A stretch of DNA of 48,798 bases from an uncultured Pseudanabaenaceae cyanobacterium (GTDB taxonomy: Bacteria > Cyanobacteriota > Cyanobacteriia > PCC-9006 > JAAUQQ01). The notes under the pieces are model-generated. The model did no database searches. It saw only the letters and a program-made list of their open reading frames with translations, and had not been told where the DNA came from. The stretch is taken from positions 1-48,798 of the forward strand of contig CALECT010000005.1 of assembly GCA_937949725.1 (NCBI GenBank). Direction: 5' to 3'. Both the position numbers and the translations under genes were made by a program. Below, in pieces: positions 16,035-24,715 of the stretch (its first letter is position 1; every line of letters starts with the position of its first letter).

Positions 16035-18290
16035 CTAGGGCAATAAATCTTCAGAAGGCAGTGGGGGTGGCTCTGGCGGCTCTGCCGACTCATCTACGGG
16101 CTCAAAATACTCCGGCTCTGGCTCCGGAGCAACGTATTCTGCTTCAGTTTGGGGGGCTGGAATGAAAGCCGGTTCTGGAGCAGGCTCATAGTATGGCTCC
16201 GGCTCATAGTAAGGCTCGGGCTCGTAGTATGGCTCCGGCTCATAGTAAGGCTCGGGCGCAGGCTGAAGCAGCACCTGCCAACTATCAATACGGGCTTGGG
16301 CCGCACCATAGGCATCCGTCCAAGAAGGCACCATGCGCGCCGTCTCAATCGCCCCATAGACATCTACATTGGCCTGGTCAATGGCGATTTGCAGCAAACG
16401 ATTACTCCAAGTGGCAATCTCCAAATTCGCGTCATAGCGCAAGCTGCTATTGACGGGCACACGATCAGCCGTTTCAATCGCCTGCAACAGAGAGCTAGGA
16501 TTCCAGCCATCCTGGGCATAGCTTCGAGCTGCTATCAGGCTATTCTCTGAATCTACCTGGCCCTGCCAACCGCCAATGGCATCTTGGGCTTCGCTATAAA
16601 GCAAGCGCCCCGAACCAATCTGCTGGGCAGCGGCGATCGCCCCAGGTAAATTCCCCGAAGCCGCCAAAGCACGGGCTTGGGCCAAGAAAGGTTGATCTTG
16701 AAGCCATTGCAGCTTCTCACGCCAGTCCGCCGCCCGCGACTGGGCACTGTCATAGAGCGCACGACCTCGACCAATACGATTCGCCTCAGAAATTGCGGCC
16801 TGATACCCCTCCGCCGTTGCGGACTGAGCCAACTGCTCAGCTCGGTCCAGGATGGGCTGATCTTCCTGGGTCTGAATCGTTGACGTCCAATTACTGATCA
16901 TCGCCTGCGCATCGTCATAGCGAGGGTTATTCTCAGGAATCAGGGAAGCCTCAGAAATCGCAGCGACCAAGCTTGGCACATTGCCCTTCGCTGCAATTTG
17001 CTCAGCCTTTTGTAAGCGAGCAAGATCTTTAATCGCCGTTTGCCAGCGGGTAATCAACGCCTGAGCCTTAGTGTAATAAGGCCGCTCCACACCAATCTTA
17101 CGAACGTCAGAGATAGCAGATTGAATATCCGATACTCTGCCTGTCCAGGTGCGGGACTGAGCTCGGGAAATCGTGCGGAAATCCCTGACCTCTTTGTCCA
17201 AATTGGCCTGCTTCGGAACGTTATCGAGAATATTTAGGGTCTTACTCAGATCCTTTGCTTCGAGAGACTTTTCAGCCAGAGTCATCAACTGCTGACCGTA
17301 ACGGGCCAGAGCTCCCTTCGCAATGGGATAAACCCGGCTCTTAGGAGACACCGAGCCCGCCAGCCTGACAGCCTCGATCACGCTATTGGCATCCCCCTTA
17401 TCCGCCAGTGCTTTTGCCTTAGCTAAAACACTATTAGTGCCGCGAACCTCTTGGACCTGGGCGCTAATCTCTTCGTACTTCGTAGTTCGCCAATAGCGGT
17501 TATCCACAGAAAGTAGCAGAGCAGCCACTTCAGCCGCTTTACTCCACTTCTGATTGATCAGCGCTTTTTCCGAATCGGAGAAAATCTTTTCTGCCTTCTC
17601 CCAAGTGGTCTTCCAGCGCTTACTACGGCGCTTCATAAAGTCCTCGGGACATTCGCTGTCAGTGCATTCCAAGCGATCGTAGGGAATGCGCTCCGCCGTT
17701 TCTAAAGCATCATCTAGCTGACCGTCTTGGAACAGCTCCTCAGCCACATCCATCAGCTCAGTAGACCAGCGGCGAATATTGCGATCCACCATGGGCCGCA
17801 GGGGGTGATCCGAGGGCAAGGAATCCACCAGCACGATCGCATCAAGCAATCCCCGATGGTCCTTATCATCGGCAGCAGCCTGGGCGCAGTACACCCGCAA
17901 AGAAGCCGAAGCCAACGGCCAAAAAACCCGAGGACATTCCAATGCTTGGGGTAATCGCACCAGTGACATAAAAGCCAAGGCCCCCGAAGCAGTCACACCG
18001 CCCATGGCCAGGAAAATCCAAAGTTGCCAGCTAACTAAAACCCTCGTCAGCCAAGTCGGACCATTAAACCCCTTGCGACGCTGGGCTGGTGGAGAGGCAA
18101 CTTGAGTTGGAGCAGAGCGAGGACTCGGCTGAGCAGTGGCTTTCGGAGCTTTGACCGTGGGGCGAGCGCTCGGCTTGCGCCCCATGGGCTGACGACCCAC
18201 AGCCTTGCTAAAGCTAGGCTTTGCTCCCGTAGGCACTGGTCCAGAAGACCGCCGCACAGACTTAGATTTTGGGGGCTGATTGAGGGTCAT
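16035..18290 (-). CDS. Membrane-anchored helical-repeat protein with EPYYEP tandem tail
   Basis: A 751-residue protein. A basic Pro/Ser/Lys-rich cytoplasmic head (1-80) precedes one transmembrane helix at about 86-110 (VSWQLWIFLAMGGVTASGAL). Residues 120-690 are repeated alpha-helical units of about 45 residues, most containing a conserved Trp and a pattern like YxxAQxxIxxWQ-x-x-L, for example RPYYTKAQALITRWQTAI and RALYDSAQSRAADWREKLQ. The tail is acidic and Pro/Tyr-rich, with four tandem EPYYEP units (18-base DNA repeats). Proteins of this build are, to my knowledge, conserved across cyanobacteria and often loosely labelled 'chromosome segregation ATPase', but there is no Walker motif here, so that label is not supported. 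The repeat domain is probably periplasmic. Function unknown. Confidence 0.8.
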   Translation of the reverse strand: MTLNQPPKSKSVRRSSGPVPTGAKPSFSKAVGRQPMGRKPSARPTVKAPKATAQPSPRSAPTQVASPPAQRRKGFNGPTWLTRVLVSWQLWIFLAMGGVTASGALAFMSLVRLPQALECPRVFWPLASASLRVYCAQAAADDKDHRGLLDAIVLVDSLPSDHPLRPMVDRNIRRWSTELMDVAEELFQDGQLDDALETAERIPYDRLECTDSECPEDFMKRRSKRWKTTWEKAEKIFSDSEKALINQKWSKAAEVAALLLSVDNRYWRTTKYEEISAQVQEVRGTNSVLAKAKALADKGDANSVIEAVRLAGSVSPKSRVYPIAKGALARYGQQLMTLAEKSLEAKDLSKTLNILDNVPKQANLDKEVRDFRTISRAQSRTWTGRVSDIQSAISDVRKIGVERPYYTKAQALITRWQTAIKDLARLQKAEQIAAKGNVPSLVAAISEASLIPENNPRYDDAQAMISNWTSTIQTQEDQPILDRAEQLAQSATAEGYQAAISEANRIGRGRALYDSAQSRAADWREKLQWLQDQPFLAQARALAASGNLPGAIAAAQQIGSGRLLYSEAQDAIGGWQGQVDSENSLIAARSYAQDGWNPSSLLQAIETADRVPVNSSLRYDANLEIATWSNRLLQIAIDQANVDVYGAIETARMVPSWTDAYGAAQARIDSWQVLLQPAPEPYYEPEPYYEPEPYYEPEPYYEPAPEPAFIPAPQTEAEYVAPEPEPEYFEPVDESAEPPEPPPLPSEDLLP
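16183..16254. repeat. Four tandem 18-bp units inside the helical-repeat protein gene
   Basis: Four contiguous units, GGCTCATAGTATGGCTCC and variants, alternate in an A-B-A'-B pattern, so the higher-order period is 36 bases. They encode the EPYYEP repeats near the protein's C-terminus. Copy number is likely variable by slippage or recombination. Confidence 0.9.
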
Positions 18291-18766
18291 GGAGGCTCAG
18301 GAAACACCACAGGGCGAGGAAGTCATTGGGACCGAGTCAGGCAGTTTTAAAGATCCACTTAGGCAAGGTCACCCTTTAAGAGCGATTAATTCGAGCAATA
18401 AAGCCGCTGAATGAAGCAGTAATTTCTACCCTCAAGGGTAACGGAGACTGATTTTATTCGAGAGCGCCAAATGGCTTTTCTATAGAATCTGCTCCGAGAA
18501 GCGCTGCTCCCAAAGGTTATCCCAAAGGCGTAATGCAGCGTAGCCGGGGCAATTGAGTGCTCAAAGTAACATATAAATTCCGTAAAAGGACAAGGTTCTA
18601 TGAACCCGTATTCACGGGGGTTCTCAACCATCGCTGAGGAAAGCCAAGTGAGGCATTGAAGCGCTATCTCTAGGAAAGCTTTTATTCCTTACTTACAAAG
18701 TATTCCCTGACCGTCCTGGGCGATCGCCCTTGGACGACAACTAACGACCAAGTTCATCGTGACGCA
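18291..18766. other. Gene-free stretch between the helical-repeat gene and tyrA
   Basis: It lies downstream of tyrA and upstream of the helical-repeat gene, both on the minus strand. I see no tRNA or strong terminator. A weak hairpin at 18602-18623 (GAACCC with GGGTTC) is the only dyad noticed. Confidence 0.5.
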
Positions 18767-19657
18767 TCAGAGAAAAAGCGGGCGATCCTCTGAGCCCTGG
18801 CGCAGGGTGGCCTCCACTCCATCCCAGTCCTCCGCCTCAATCAAAGCCATCACCTGGCCCAGGCTCTCGCGGTAGCTCGTCAAACTAGCCAATAGCGCCT
18901 CTCGGTTATAGCGAGCCATCAGTAGACCCAGCTCAGGATTGCCACCGCCCACCCGACTGGTATCTCGAAAGCCCGAACTGGCAAGCTGTTGAGCCAACTT
19001 TCGTACCGCTGGGGTTTCCTCCCGACGGCAGGCCTGGAACAAACTGGTACTCACCATCACCGGCAAATGGGAAATCCAAGCCACAGCTCGGTCATGTTCC
19101 TCCGGTGCGCAGATGTAGGTTTTTGAACCCAGAGCGATCGCCAGTTCCTTAACCCGCTCCACTGCCCCAGCCGGGGTTTGTGCTGTGGGCGTCAGCACAT
19201 AGGGACGGTCTTGAAACAAATCCAGCAGCGCCGCCTCAATCCCCTGCTCCGTCGTTCCAGCCATGGGATGGCCACCGACAAAGTTAGGCCAGAGAGGCTC
19301 AATTTCTTGGACGATGGGGCCTTTGACCGAACCCACATCCGTTAGCACCGTCTCCGGCTTCAGGTGAGGACGGAGTTGTTCCACCGTCTTGCCCAAAACG
19401 TTCAGGGGCGTGCAAAGGATGATGACATCAGCCGGGGCGAGGCTAGACAGCTCAACAGAAGCCTGATCTGCAGCGCCTCGGGCCACAGCGCGATCGCAGG
19501 TCGCAGCCTTGCGACTCACTCCCAAGACTCGATAGCCTCGTCGTCGCAGATCCAGCCCCAGAGACCCGCCAATTAACCCCAAGCCCACAATGCCCACTGT
19601 CAGCTCAGCAACCGAGCCAGCAGTCCCCATTGATGCATCAGAATCACCCATTACCAT
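18767..19657 (-). CDS. tyrA: Arogenate/prephenate dehydrogenase (TyrA)
   Basis: About 296 residues. The NAD(P)-binding motif VGIVGLGLIGGSLGLDLRRR comes early, then VTDVGSVK-type and GGHPMAGTTEQGIEAA motifs, and CAPEEHDRAVAWISHLPVM, whose histidine matches the catalytic region of the family. ASSGFRDTSRVGGGNPELG is strongly conserved in cyanobacterial TyrA. In cyanobacteria this enzyme mainly converts L-arogenate to L-tyrosine with NADP+; with prephenate the product would be 4-hydroxyphenylpyruvate. It is cytoplasmic and completes tyrosine synthesis. The length is normal for the monofunctional form. The start is ambiguous among ATGs at 19657, 19651 and 19630; none has a clear ribosome-binding site, and the conserved domain begins soon after the last of them. 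Confidence 0.92.
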   Translation of the reverse strand: MVMGDSDASMGTAGSVAELTVGIVGLGLIGGSLGLDLRRRGYRVLGVSRKAATCDRAVARGAADQASVELSSLAPADVIILCTPLNVLGKTVEQLRPHLKPETVLTDVGSVKGPIVQEIEPLWPNFVGGHPMAGTTEQGIEAALLDLFQDRPYVLTPTAQTPAGAVERVKELAIALGSKTYICAPEEHDRAVAWISHLPVMVSTSLFQACRREETPAVRKLAQQLASSGFRDTSRVGGGNPELGLLMARYNREALLASLTSYRESLGQVMALIEAEDWDGVEATLRQGSEDRPLFL

Positions 19658-20067
19658 CACAAAATTCCGTAATCAGAACTAGGGTCTGGCAGCTACTTGT
19701 AAATCCAAAACCGCAGCCGCCCCATAGCAGCGTAATCCTTCCAAGAGCCCAAGCTCCCAATTCCAACGTTCCAGCCCCATGCCATAGGACTCAAATCAGG
19801 ACTGCATCAGTCATTCCAGGCAGCATAACCATGGCGTTATAGCCCAGCGGAATCAAAACATCTAGAGCTGACTCTCCTAGCTAGGAACAGCTGCCCTGTG
19901 AGGCCAAGCCCCCCAGAGGGCATTCTGATCCCAGAGGGAGCCCTCAGCCAAGGCCTTAAACGAGGAAGGCTAGGGCCAACAGTCACTCTAAACGGTACCT
20001 ACCGCGAAGACCCGTTCGTGCAAACCGTTTAGCCCTTGTCGTGAGTCAGTCAGTGTGAGGCACAGCT
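19658..20067. other. Divergent intergenic region between tyrA and the pentapeptide-repeat gene
   Basis: About 400 bases holding the promoters of two divergent genes. The only clear structure is the dyad at 19988-20032. No RNA gene is recognised. Confidence 0.5.
19988..20032. promoter_or_regulatory. 9-bp interrupted dyad upstream of the pentapeptide-repeat gene
   Basis: CTAAACGGT and ACCGTTTAG are separated by 27 bases and end about 35 bases before the ATG at 20068. It could be an operator or a hairpin in the mRNA leader; the sequence does not decide which. Confidence 0.3.
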
Positions 20068-21534
20068 ATGGAGACGACCCAGCAGGTCATGGATTCCGAT
20101 CGCGTTCCGTTGCTCTATGCAGGCGGCGATCGCACCTTTCACAAATCCCACCTGAGGGGTGTCCGCTGGCAGGGACGCCATTTCAACGGCGCTGACTTCA
20201 AAGGCTCAGACTTTACGAAAGCTCAGCTTCAACAGGCCCAACTCACCAAAACGAACTTCAGCAGCAGCAAGCTGGCCCAAGCCCGCCTCACCGAAGCCCA
20301 ACTGGCCAAATCTTGGTTTAAGCGGGCCGACCTCCAGCGCGCCCAGCTTAACGGAGCCAACCTGCAAGAAGCCCAAATGAAACAGGCCTGTCTGGCCTGG
20401 GCTCAGCTGGAAGGCACGGACTGCCGTCGAGCCTCCTTAATTGCCACCAATCTGGAACATGCCAACCTCAAAGGCGCAGACTTTTCCCAGGCTGTCCTCA
20501 GCGGTGCAGACCTTCGCTTTGCGGAAATGCAGCATGCCAATTTCCAGCGGGCTAATCTCAGCGGAGCCAACCTCAGCGGCGCAAATCTGCGTTGGGTTGA
20601 TCTCAGCGGCACCAACCTACGCTGGGCAGACCTCAGCGATGCCAAGCTCAGCGGTGCCAATCTCATGGGAGCCGATCTGAGCAATGCCATCTTGACCAAT
20701 ACCAGCCTGGTCCATGCAGACCTCACCCAGGCCTGCCTCAGTCGAGTCCATTGGGTGGGAGCCGACCTCTCCCAGGCCACGCTGACTGGAGCCAAGCTAT
20801 ATGAGACACCTCGCTTTGGCCTACAGACCGAAGAGCTCGTTTGTGAATGGGTCGATTTGAGTCCTGGGGGCGATCGTGCCCAAATACACCGCTTTAGCAA
20901 CTCCCAGCAAGCCCAGCAGTTCTTTCGTCCCGCCCGCCCCCGCGTCCAGCTCACTATCGACTCCGCCCTGGACCATCACGATCACTTTGTTCTCGCCAGC
21001 TTCTACCACCAGGTCGCCCGCAAGTTTCCCCTGTTTCAACATCCGCCGAGCTTCGACATTGACCAGCGACGCACCACCCTCAACTTTGTTCTGGAAAAGG
21101 AAACAGACTTACTCGCCTTGGCCTACCTCGTCGTACACCCTTTCAAAGAAGTCAAAAGCGCCCACTACAACATCCAAAAGCTCTTAGAAACCCTCCAGGC
21201 CCTAGAAAGCAAGCTCACCGTCGCGGAACAAAAGGCTGTGGAGCAAACCAGCAATCAGCTCAAACCCCTCATAAACCAGTTAAAGCCGGTCAAGATGCCC
21301 AGCAGTAACCCCAGCCAGAGCTTCTTCGATTCGCCCATGCAGGTGATGCTGCAAAACTCCAGCGGTGAAATGGTGACACTCCACCAGCATCCTCAATTTG
21401 GCAAACGCATCGTCAATATTTCCGGCACTATCACCCGCTCAGCAGGACTGCCCAGTGAAGCTCGTCGGGCTTCGCGAATTCGCGGAGAAGAAGCTTTAGG
21501 ATTCCTGCGAGGCTTCTATCAGCTTGAAGTTTAG
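20068..21534 (+). CDS. Pentapeptide-repeat protein with C-terminal conserved domain
   Basis: A 488-residue protein. Residues about 28-250 consist almost entirely of A(D/N)LxX pentapeptides, such as ANLSGANLSGANLRWVDLSG, which fold into a right-handed square beta-helix. The second half is a separate domain: HDHFVLASFYHQVARKFP, then RRTTLNFVLEKETDLLALAY, followed by a linker and a C-terminal piece (RASRIRGEEALGFLRGF). There is no signal peptide or TM helix, so it is probably cytoplasmic or peripheral. Pentapeptide proteins are abundant in cyanobacteria, and their biochemical role is mostly unknown. The ATG follows a GAGG element. The gene ends before a strong bidirectional terminator. Confidence 0.88.
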   Translation: METTQQVMDSDRVPLLYAGGDRTFHKSHLRGVRWQGRHFNGADFKGSDFTKAQLQQAQLTKTNFSSSKLAQARLTEAQLAKSWFKRADLQRAQLNGANLQEAQMKQACLAWAQLEGTDCRRASLIATNLEHANLKGADFSQAVLSGADLRFAEMQHANFQRANLSGANLSGANLRWVDLSGTNLRWADLSDAKLSGANLMGADLSNAILTNTSLVHADLTQACLSRVHWVGADLSQATLTGAKLYETPRFGLQTEELVCEWVDLSPGGDRAQIHRFSNSQQAQQFFRPARPRVQLTIDSALDHHDHFVLASFYHQVARKFPLFQHPPSFDIDQRRTTLNFVLEKETDLLALAYLVVHPFKEVKSAHYNIQKLLETLQALESKLTVAEQKAVEQTSNQLKPLINQLKPVKMPSSNPSQSFFDSPMQVMLQNSSGEMVTLHQHPQFGKRIVNISGTITRSAGLPSEARRASRIRGEEALGFLRGFYQLEV

Positions 21535-21594
21535 GCAATCTGGCCAACAACCGTTTTAACGATTGGGGTTAGGTTGACTATCCAGTCTCAATCT

Positions 21595-21644
21595 CCACCG
21601 AGAAAAGAGGGAGCCAAATATTTGGCTCCCTCTTTTCTCGGTGG
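21595..21644. terminator. Bidirectional terminator: 50-bp perfect palindrome
   Basis: The whole 50-base element is its own reverse complement, centred between 21619 and 21620 (core GAGCCAAATATTTGGCTC), with A-rich and T-rich arms. It sits between two convergent genes and should terminate both. Confidence 0.85.
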
Positions 21645-21683
21645 CAACTTCCATCAATTGATCAGCCCATCAGACACATGCCC

Positions 21684-22184
21684 CTATTCAGGAGGATTGT
21701 AAGTCAGCCATTTCGACTGAATCAAGAAGGTTTCTGGCTGCGAACCTGCTATCAAACGCACATGAACGTTATAGACACCACTGGGATGAGTCCAGCGCCA
21801 AAACAGCCCCGCATCCTCGGGTTCTCCCTCAGCTAAAGCATTTTTTTCAGCACCTACTTCATGGCGTCGCCCCTCGCCCAATAGCGCCTGAACCTCCGCG
21901 AGCTCCATGCCAGCATTAATTTGCTTGTAGACGCCATAATCCACCACAGGAGCACTCCCCAACGCAGTGGGGCGTGCCATACGAGCCTCTTGACGCTGAC
22001 TGGTCGGCACTGCGCGACGCCGAGCAATAGGACGCAAAGAAGCATCTGTACTCCAGGGCAAATTTCCACAACTGCTCAGGAGTAAAGCAAAGGTAAGGCT
22101 ACTCAAACCTCGCACCAGGAAAGCGCGGGCAAAGGATAGACGAGGCCGAGCAATGGCAACATTCCGAGCAATAGACAAAGTCAT
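21684..22184 (-). CDS. Putative BamE/SmpA-like lipoprotein
   Basis: About 166 residues from the ATG at 22184. It has a long basic lead and hydrophobic segment ending in a lipobox LLLSSC with the acylated cysteine at about residue 39. After a basic linker comes a small domain with VYKQINAGMELAEVQALLGE, the opening helix pattern of BamE/SmpA-type folds (Y-x-I-x-x-GM-x-x-x-E-V-x-x-LLG). The rest, FWRWTHPSGVYNVHVRLIAG, fits the following beta-sheet. It is probably lipid-anchored in the envelope. Whether it serves outer-membrane protein assembly is inference, since this fold is also used by unrelated proteins. The frame extends to a TTG at 22247, but the ATG gives a better signal peptide. Confidence 0.72.
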   Translation of the reverse strand: MTLSIARNVAIARPRLSFARAFLVRGLSSLTFALLLSSCGNLPWSTDASLRPIARRRAVPTSQRQEARMARPTALGSAPVVDYGVYKQINAGMELAEVQALLGEGRRHEVGAEKNALAEGEPEDAGLFWRWTHPSGVYNVHVRLIAGSQPETFLIQSKWLTYNPPE

Positions 22185-22481
22185 AGGGAAATCAGAAAGT
22201 GGCAGGCTAAAAACCACAGGCAAGCAGTCATGACCACCAACCTTCAAGGTATTGCTAAGGGAAAGGGATCCTTACTAAGAATTCCCGCCCTCGGCCCCCG
22301 TTAACTGCCACAAACGGCGGAAAGTTTTCCCGGAGATCTCTCTATCAACCAAGCCTGCAATCCACTGCATAATGAAAAGTTCAGGCGATCGCGCTTCAAA
22401 CACCATCCCCCCAAGCTAAAATCCACTGCCAGCCATCACAACCAGTAGCCTCCCAGATACCAGCCCCCACCGTCACAGCCC

Positions 22482-24029
22482 GTGATTGAAGTCGAAGTCC
22501 ACCAGCAGCTACGCGCCTTCCTGCGAGAACAGGGAGAATCCCAGTGGCCCCATCACCTCACCTTGGCTCGCCTAGTGGCGAGAGCACTTCGCCTCGGCCG
22601 TAGCGCTTTGATCCAGGCCGTGCCGACTCGCAGTTATCGCAGCTACCGCCTGGGCTATCTGACTCCTTTACTGCTGTGGCACGAGCCTGCAATCCTCGTA
22701 GCACCCATATCCGTGCAACAGCGACTCCTCAGCGTGGAGCTGCCCCGATTGCGCCGTTGGATGCCTACGCCAAAATCAATTCACCAAGGAGATCGCTGGC
22801 CAAACGATGATTTCCGGGGCCTGTTGATGACCACACCGGAAGCCTGGTTGGGCGATCGCCTCCACAACCTCGGCCATTTCCCCGAAGGCATCCCCACCGT
22901 CATTGAAGGAGCCGACGACCTCGGTCTCTGGCTCCGCCAACAGCTCACCCAAACCCTCGCCCCAGGGGACTGGGACCAGCTAATGCTGGCCTGCCCCCTC
23001 CACAATGATGTTATCCGCGAAACCCGCGTCCAGCTCACTCACAGCCTCTTCCAGCGCCCAGCCAATCCCTATAGCTGCAACCTACTGGACGAGACCGAGA
23101 CCCAGCCATTGGCTCACCTATTCGACTGCCTAGCAGGTCAAGATCTCCCGGCAGCATGGCAACAATTCCACAACCACTTCCAGCAACAGCTCAGCCAGCA
23201 GGACCATTTGCTTTGGACTGACATCGCCAGGCCCCAGGGTCAATTCCAGCTCCACAGCCAGCCCCTAGACATCCCAACCTTGGCCGCACCACTCTGGGAG
23301 CGTCAGCCTATGGTGCTGATTGGTGAAGCGATGGACCCGGAAGCTGAAGCTCCCCGTTACCGAAAGGAGATGGGCCTAGGCGATCTCACCTGCATCCAAT
23401 TCTCCCCCAATCGACAGACCTCTGAAATTCAGCTCTACATTCCCGAAAATATCCCGCTGCCCAATACCGCTCGCTACCAGAGAGCATTACTGACCGAACT
23501 TCGCCGCCTGCTAACCCTGCGTCAGGCGAGCAGCCAAGGCAGCAACGGCCCGGTTGTCCTCCTGATTAACGATCTTCCTCTCAAAGGCCAAATTAGCGCC
23601 ATCCTCGCTGCTGAGTTTGGCTCCCGTGTCCAAGTCGAACAAACCTGCCTGGATAGCAACAGCATCCTGGTCAGTGGCTGGGAGTTTTGGCAAACCCATC
23701 AGGGCGTACTCCCCATTCCAGGGCTACTCCTGATGGCGACCCTGCCTTTCCCTAGCTTGGAGCATCCCTTAGTGGCCGGGCGCGTCGCCTTCTACCGAGC
23801 CCGTCGCCAGGATTGGTTCCGTCAGTACCTGCTGCCCCAATGTTTGCGAGACTTGCAACGGGCGATCGCCCCCGTAAGAGAATCCCAGGGAATCGTCGGC
23901 CTATTCGACACTCGCATCATTCACCGCAGCTATGGCCAGCAAATTCTGGCTGCCCTCAGTCCCGCAGCTCGCTTAAATTACCTCGACCCTCAACTCTTTG
24001 ACGATGCCGCTGCCAATGCTCAGGAATAA
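22482..24029 (+). CDS. DinG/Rad3-like helicase homologue without Walker A motif
   Basis: A 515-residue protein starting at GTG. It has the general layout of XPD/DinG-type helicases. Residues 41-60 (SALIQAVPTRSYRSYRLGYL) occupy the place of the P-loop, but the GxGKS/T core is replaced by Arg/Ser/Tyr. VIEGADDL at 140-147 stands where the DEAH box would be and lacks it. The C-terminal third retains family-like features: HPLVAGRVAFYRARRQDWF, QYLLPQCLRDLQRAI and IVGLFDTRIIHRSYGQQIL, like the PxA-x-x-x-L-x-Q and D-x-R motifs of DinG. From memory, similar P-loop-less proteins occur in other cyanobacteria, so this looks like a family property rather than a local mutation. ATP hydrolysis in the usual way is unlikely; a nucleic-acid-binding or regulatory role is inference. 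Confidence 0.7.
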   Translation: MIEVEVHQQLRAFLREQGESQWPHHLTLARLVARALRLGRSALIQAVPTRSYRSYRLGYLTPLLLWHEPAILVAPISVQQRLLSVELPRLRRWMPTPKSIHQGDRWPNDDFRGLLMTTPEAWLGDRLHNLGHFPEGIPTVIEGADDLGLWLRQQLTQTLAPGDWDQLMLACPLHNDVIRETRVQLTHSLFQRPANPYSCNLLDETETQPLAHLFDCLAGQDLPAAWQQFHNHFQQQLSQQDHLLWTDIARPQGQFQLHSQPLDIPTLAAPLWERQPMVLIGEAMDPEAEAPRYRKEMGLGDLTCIQFSPNRQTSEIQLYIPENIPLPNTARYQRALLTELRRLLTLRQASSQGSNGPVVLLINDLPLKGQISAILAAEFGSRVQVEQTCLDSNSILVSGWEFWQTHQGVLPIPGLLLMATLPFPSLEHPLVAGRVAFYRARRQDWFRQYLLPQCLRDLQRAIAPVRESQGIVGLFDTRIIHRSYGQQILAALSPAARLNYLDPQLFDDAAANAQE

Positions 24030-24700
24030 ACCTGGCAAGCAACAGATGCATAGCCAACAAAAGTCTCCTTAAACCTCCCTAAGCCTGGGCTGGGGAGAAT
24101 TGCTGAGTGCCAACGCAAACTTCGAATACCGCTGCAAGAGTCTTTGGGTTGCAACCTCTCCCCAGAAAAGCCATTCCATCAATGAGCAATCACTCACAAA
24201 ATCATCACGTTTTCTGAGCTTAGTGAAGCAACAGTTCCTTCCACTGAGGCTCGCTATTTCTCTTTATTTAGAGAGTTAGTTTATCTTCCCAAGCCATTAC
24301 GAAGCCAAGCGCAACGCCAAGTCATTTAAGACGAAGCCCCCAATCAATCTTTCTCAAGCCTTGCTAAATTCGCCACTCGCATCAGCCAAGCTCATCACTC
24401 AAGCCAAATCGTGAAAAGCCTTCTATGCAAAGGCTTTTTCCAGCGCAAGGCCAAGCCTATTGGGCGAGAGACAGCCCTTTCCTCCACAAAAAGCCAATTC
24501 GGGACACAATTAATTTAAGTATTTTTACGCAGAAAAATCACAACAATCTCGATATGCAAACTCTGTATTTTTCATTAACACGCAAAAAATGATGTTTTTA
24601 GAGAAAAGAAAATCGTTCTAAATTCAGAATTTAAAATCCAAATATTCCCAGAGTCTTTGACCAGCAAGGTTTTACGAGCCAATTTTGAAATCTAAACATT
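24030..24700. other. Long non-coding region upstream of the structured leader
   Basis: About 670 bases with no convincing gene. From about 24510 onward it becomes markedly A+T-rich, which fits a strong promoter for the downstream leader and gene. No RNA gene is recognised. Confidence 0.5.
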
Positions 24701-24715
24701 TTCTGTCAAAATATG

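Noticed and set aside
16183..16254. Tandem repeat considered as a CRISPR array
   Set aside because: The units are contiguous without spacers and encode the EPYYEP peptide repeat in frame.
20403..20954. Long minus-strand open frame of 183 codons
   Set aside because: It is antisense to the pentapeptide repeats; the periodic DNA keeps the opposite frame open and gives a repetitive Arg/Leu/Ser product.
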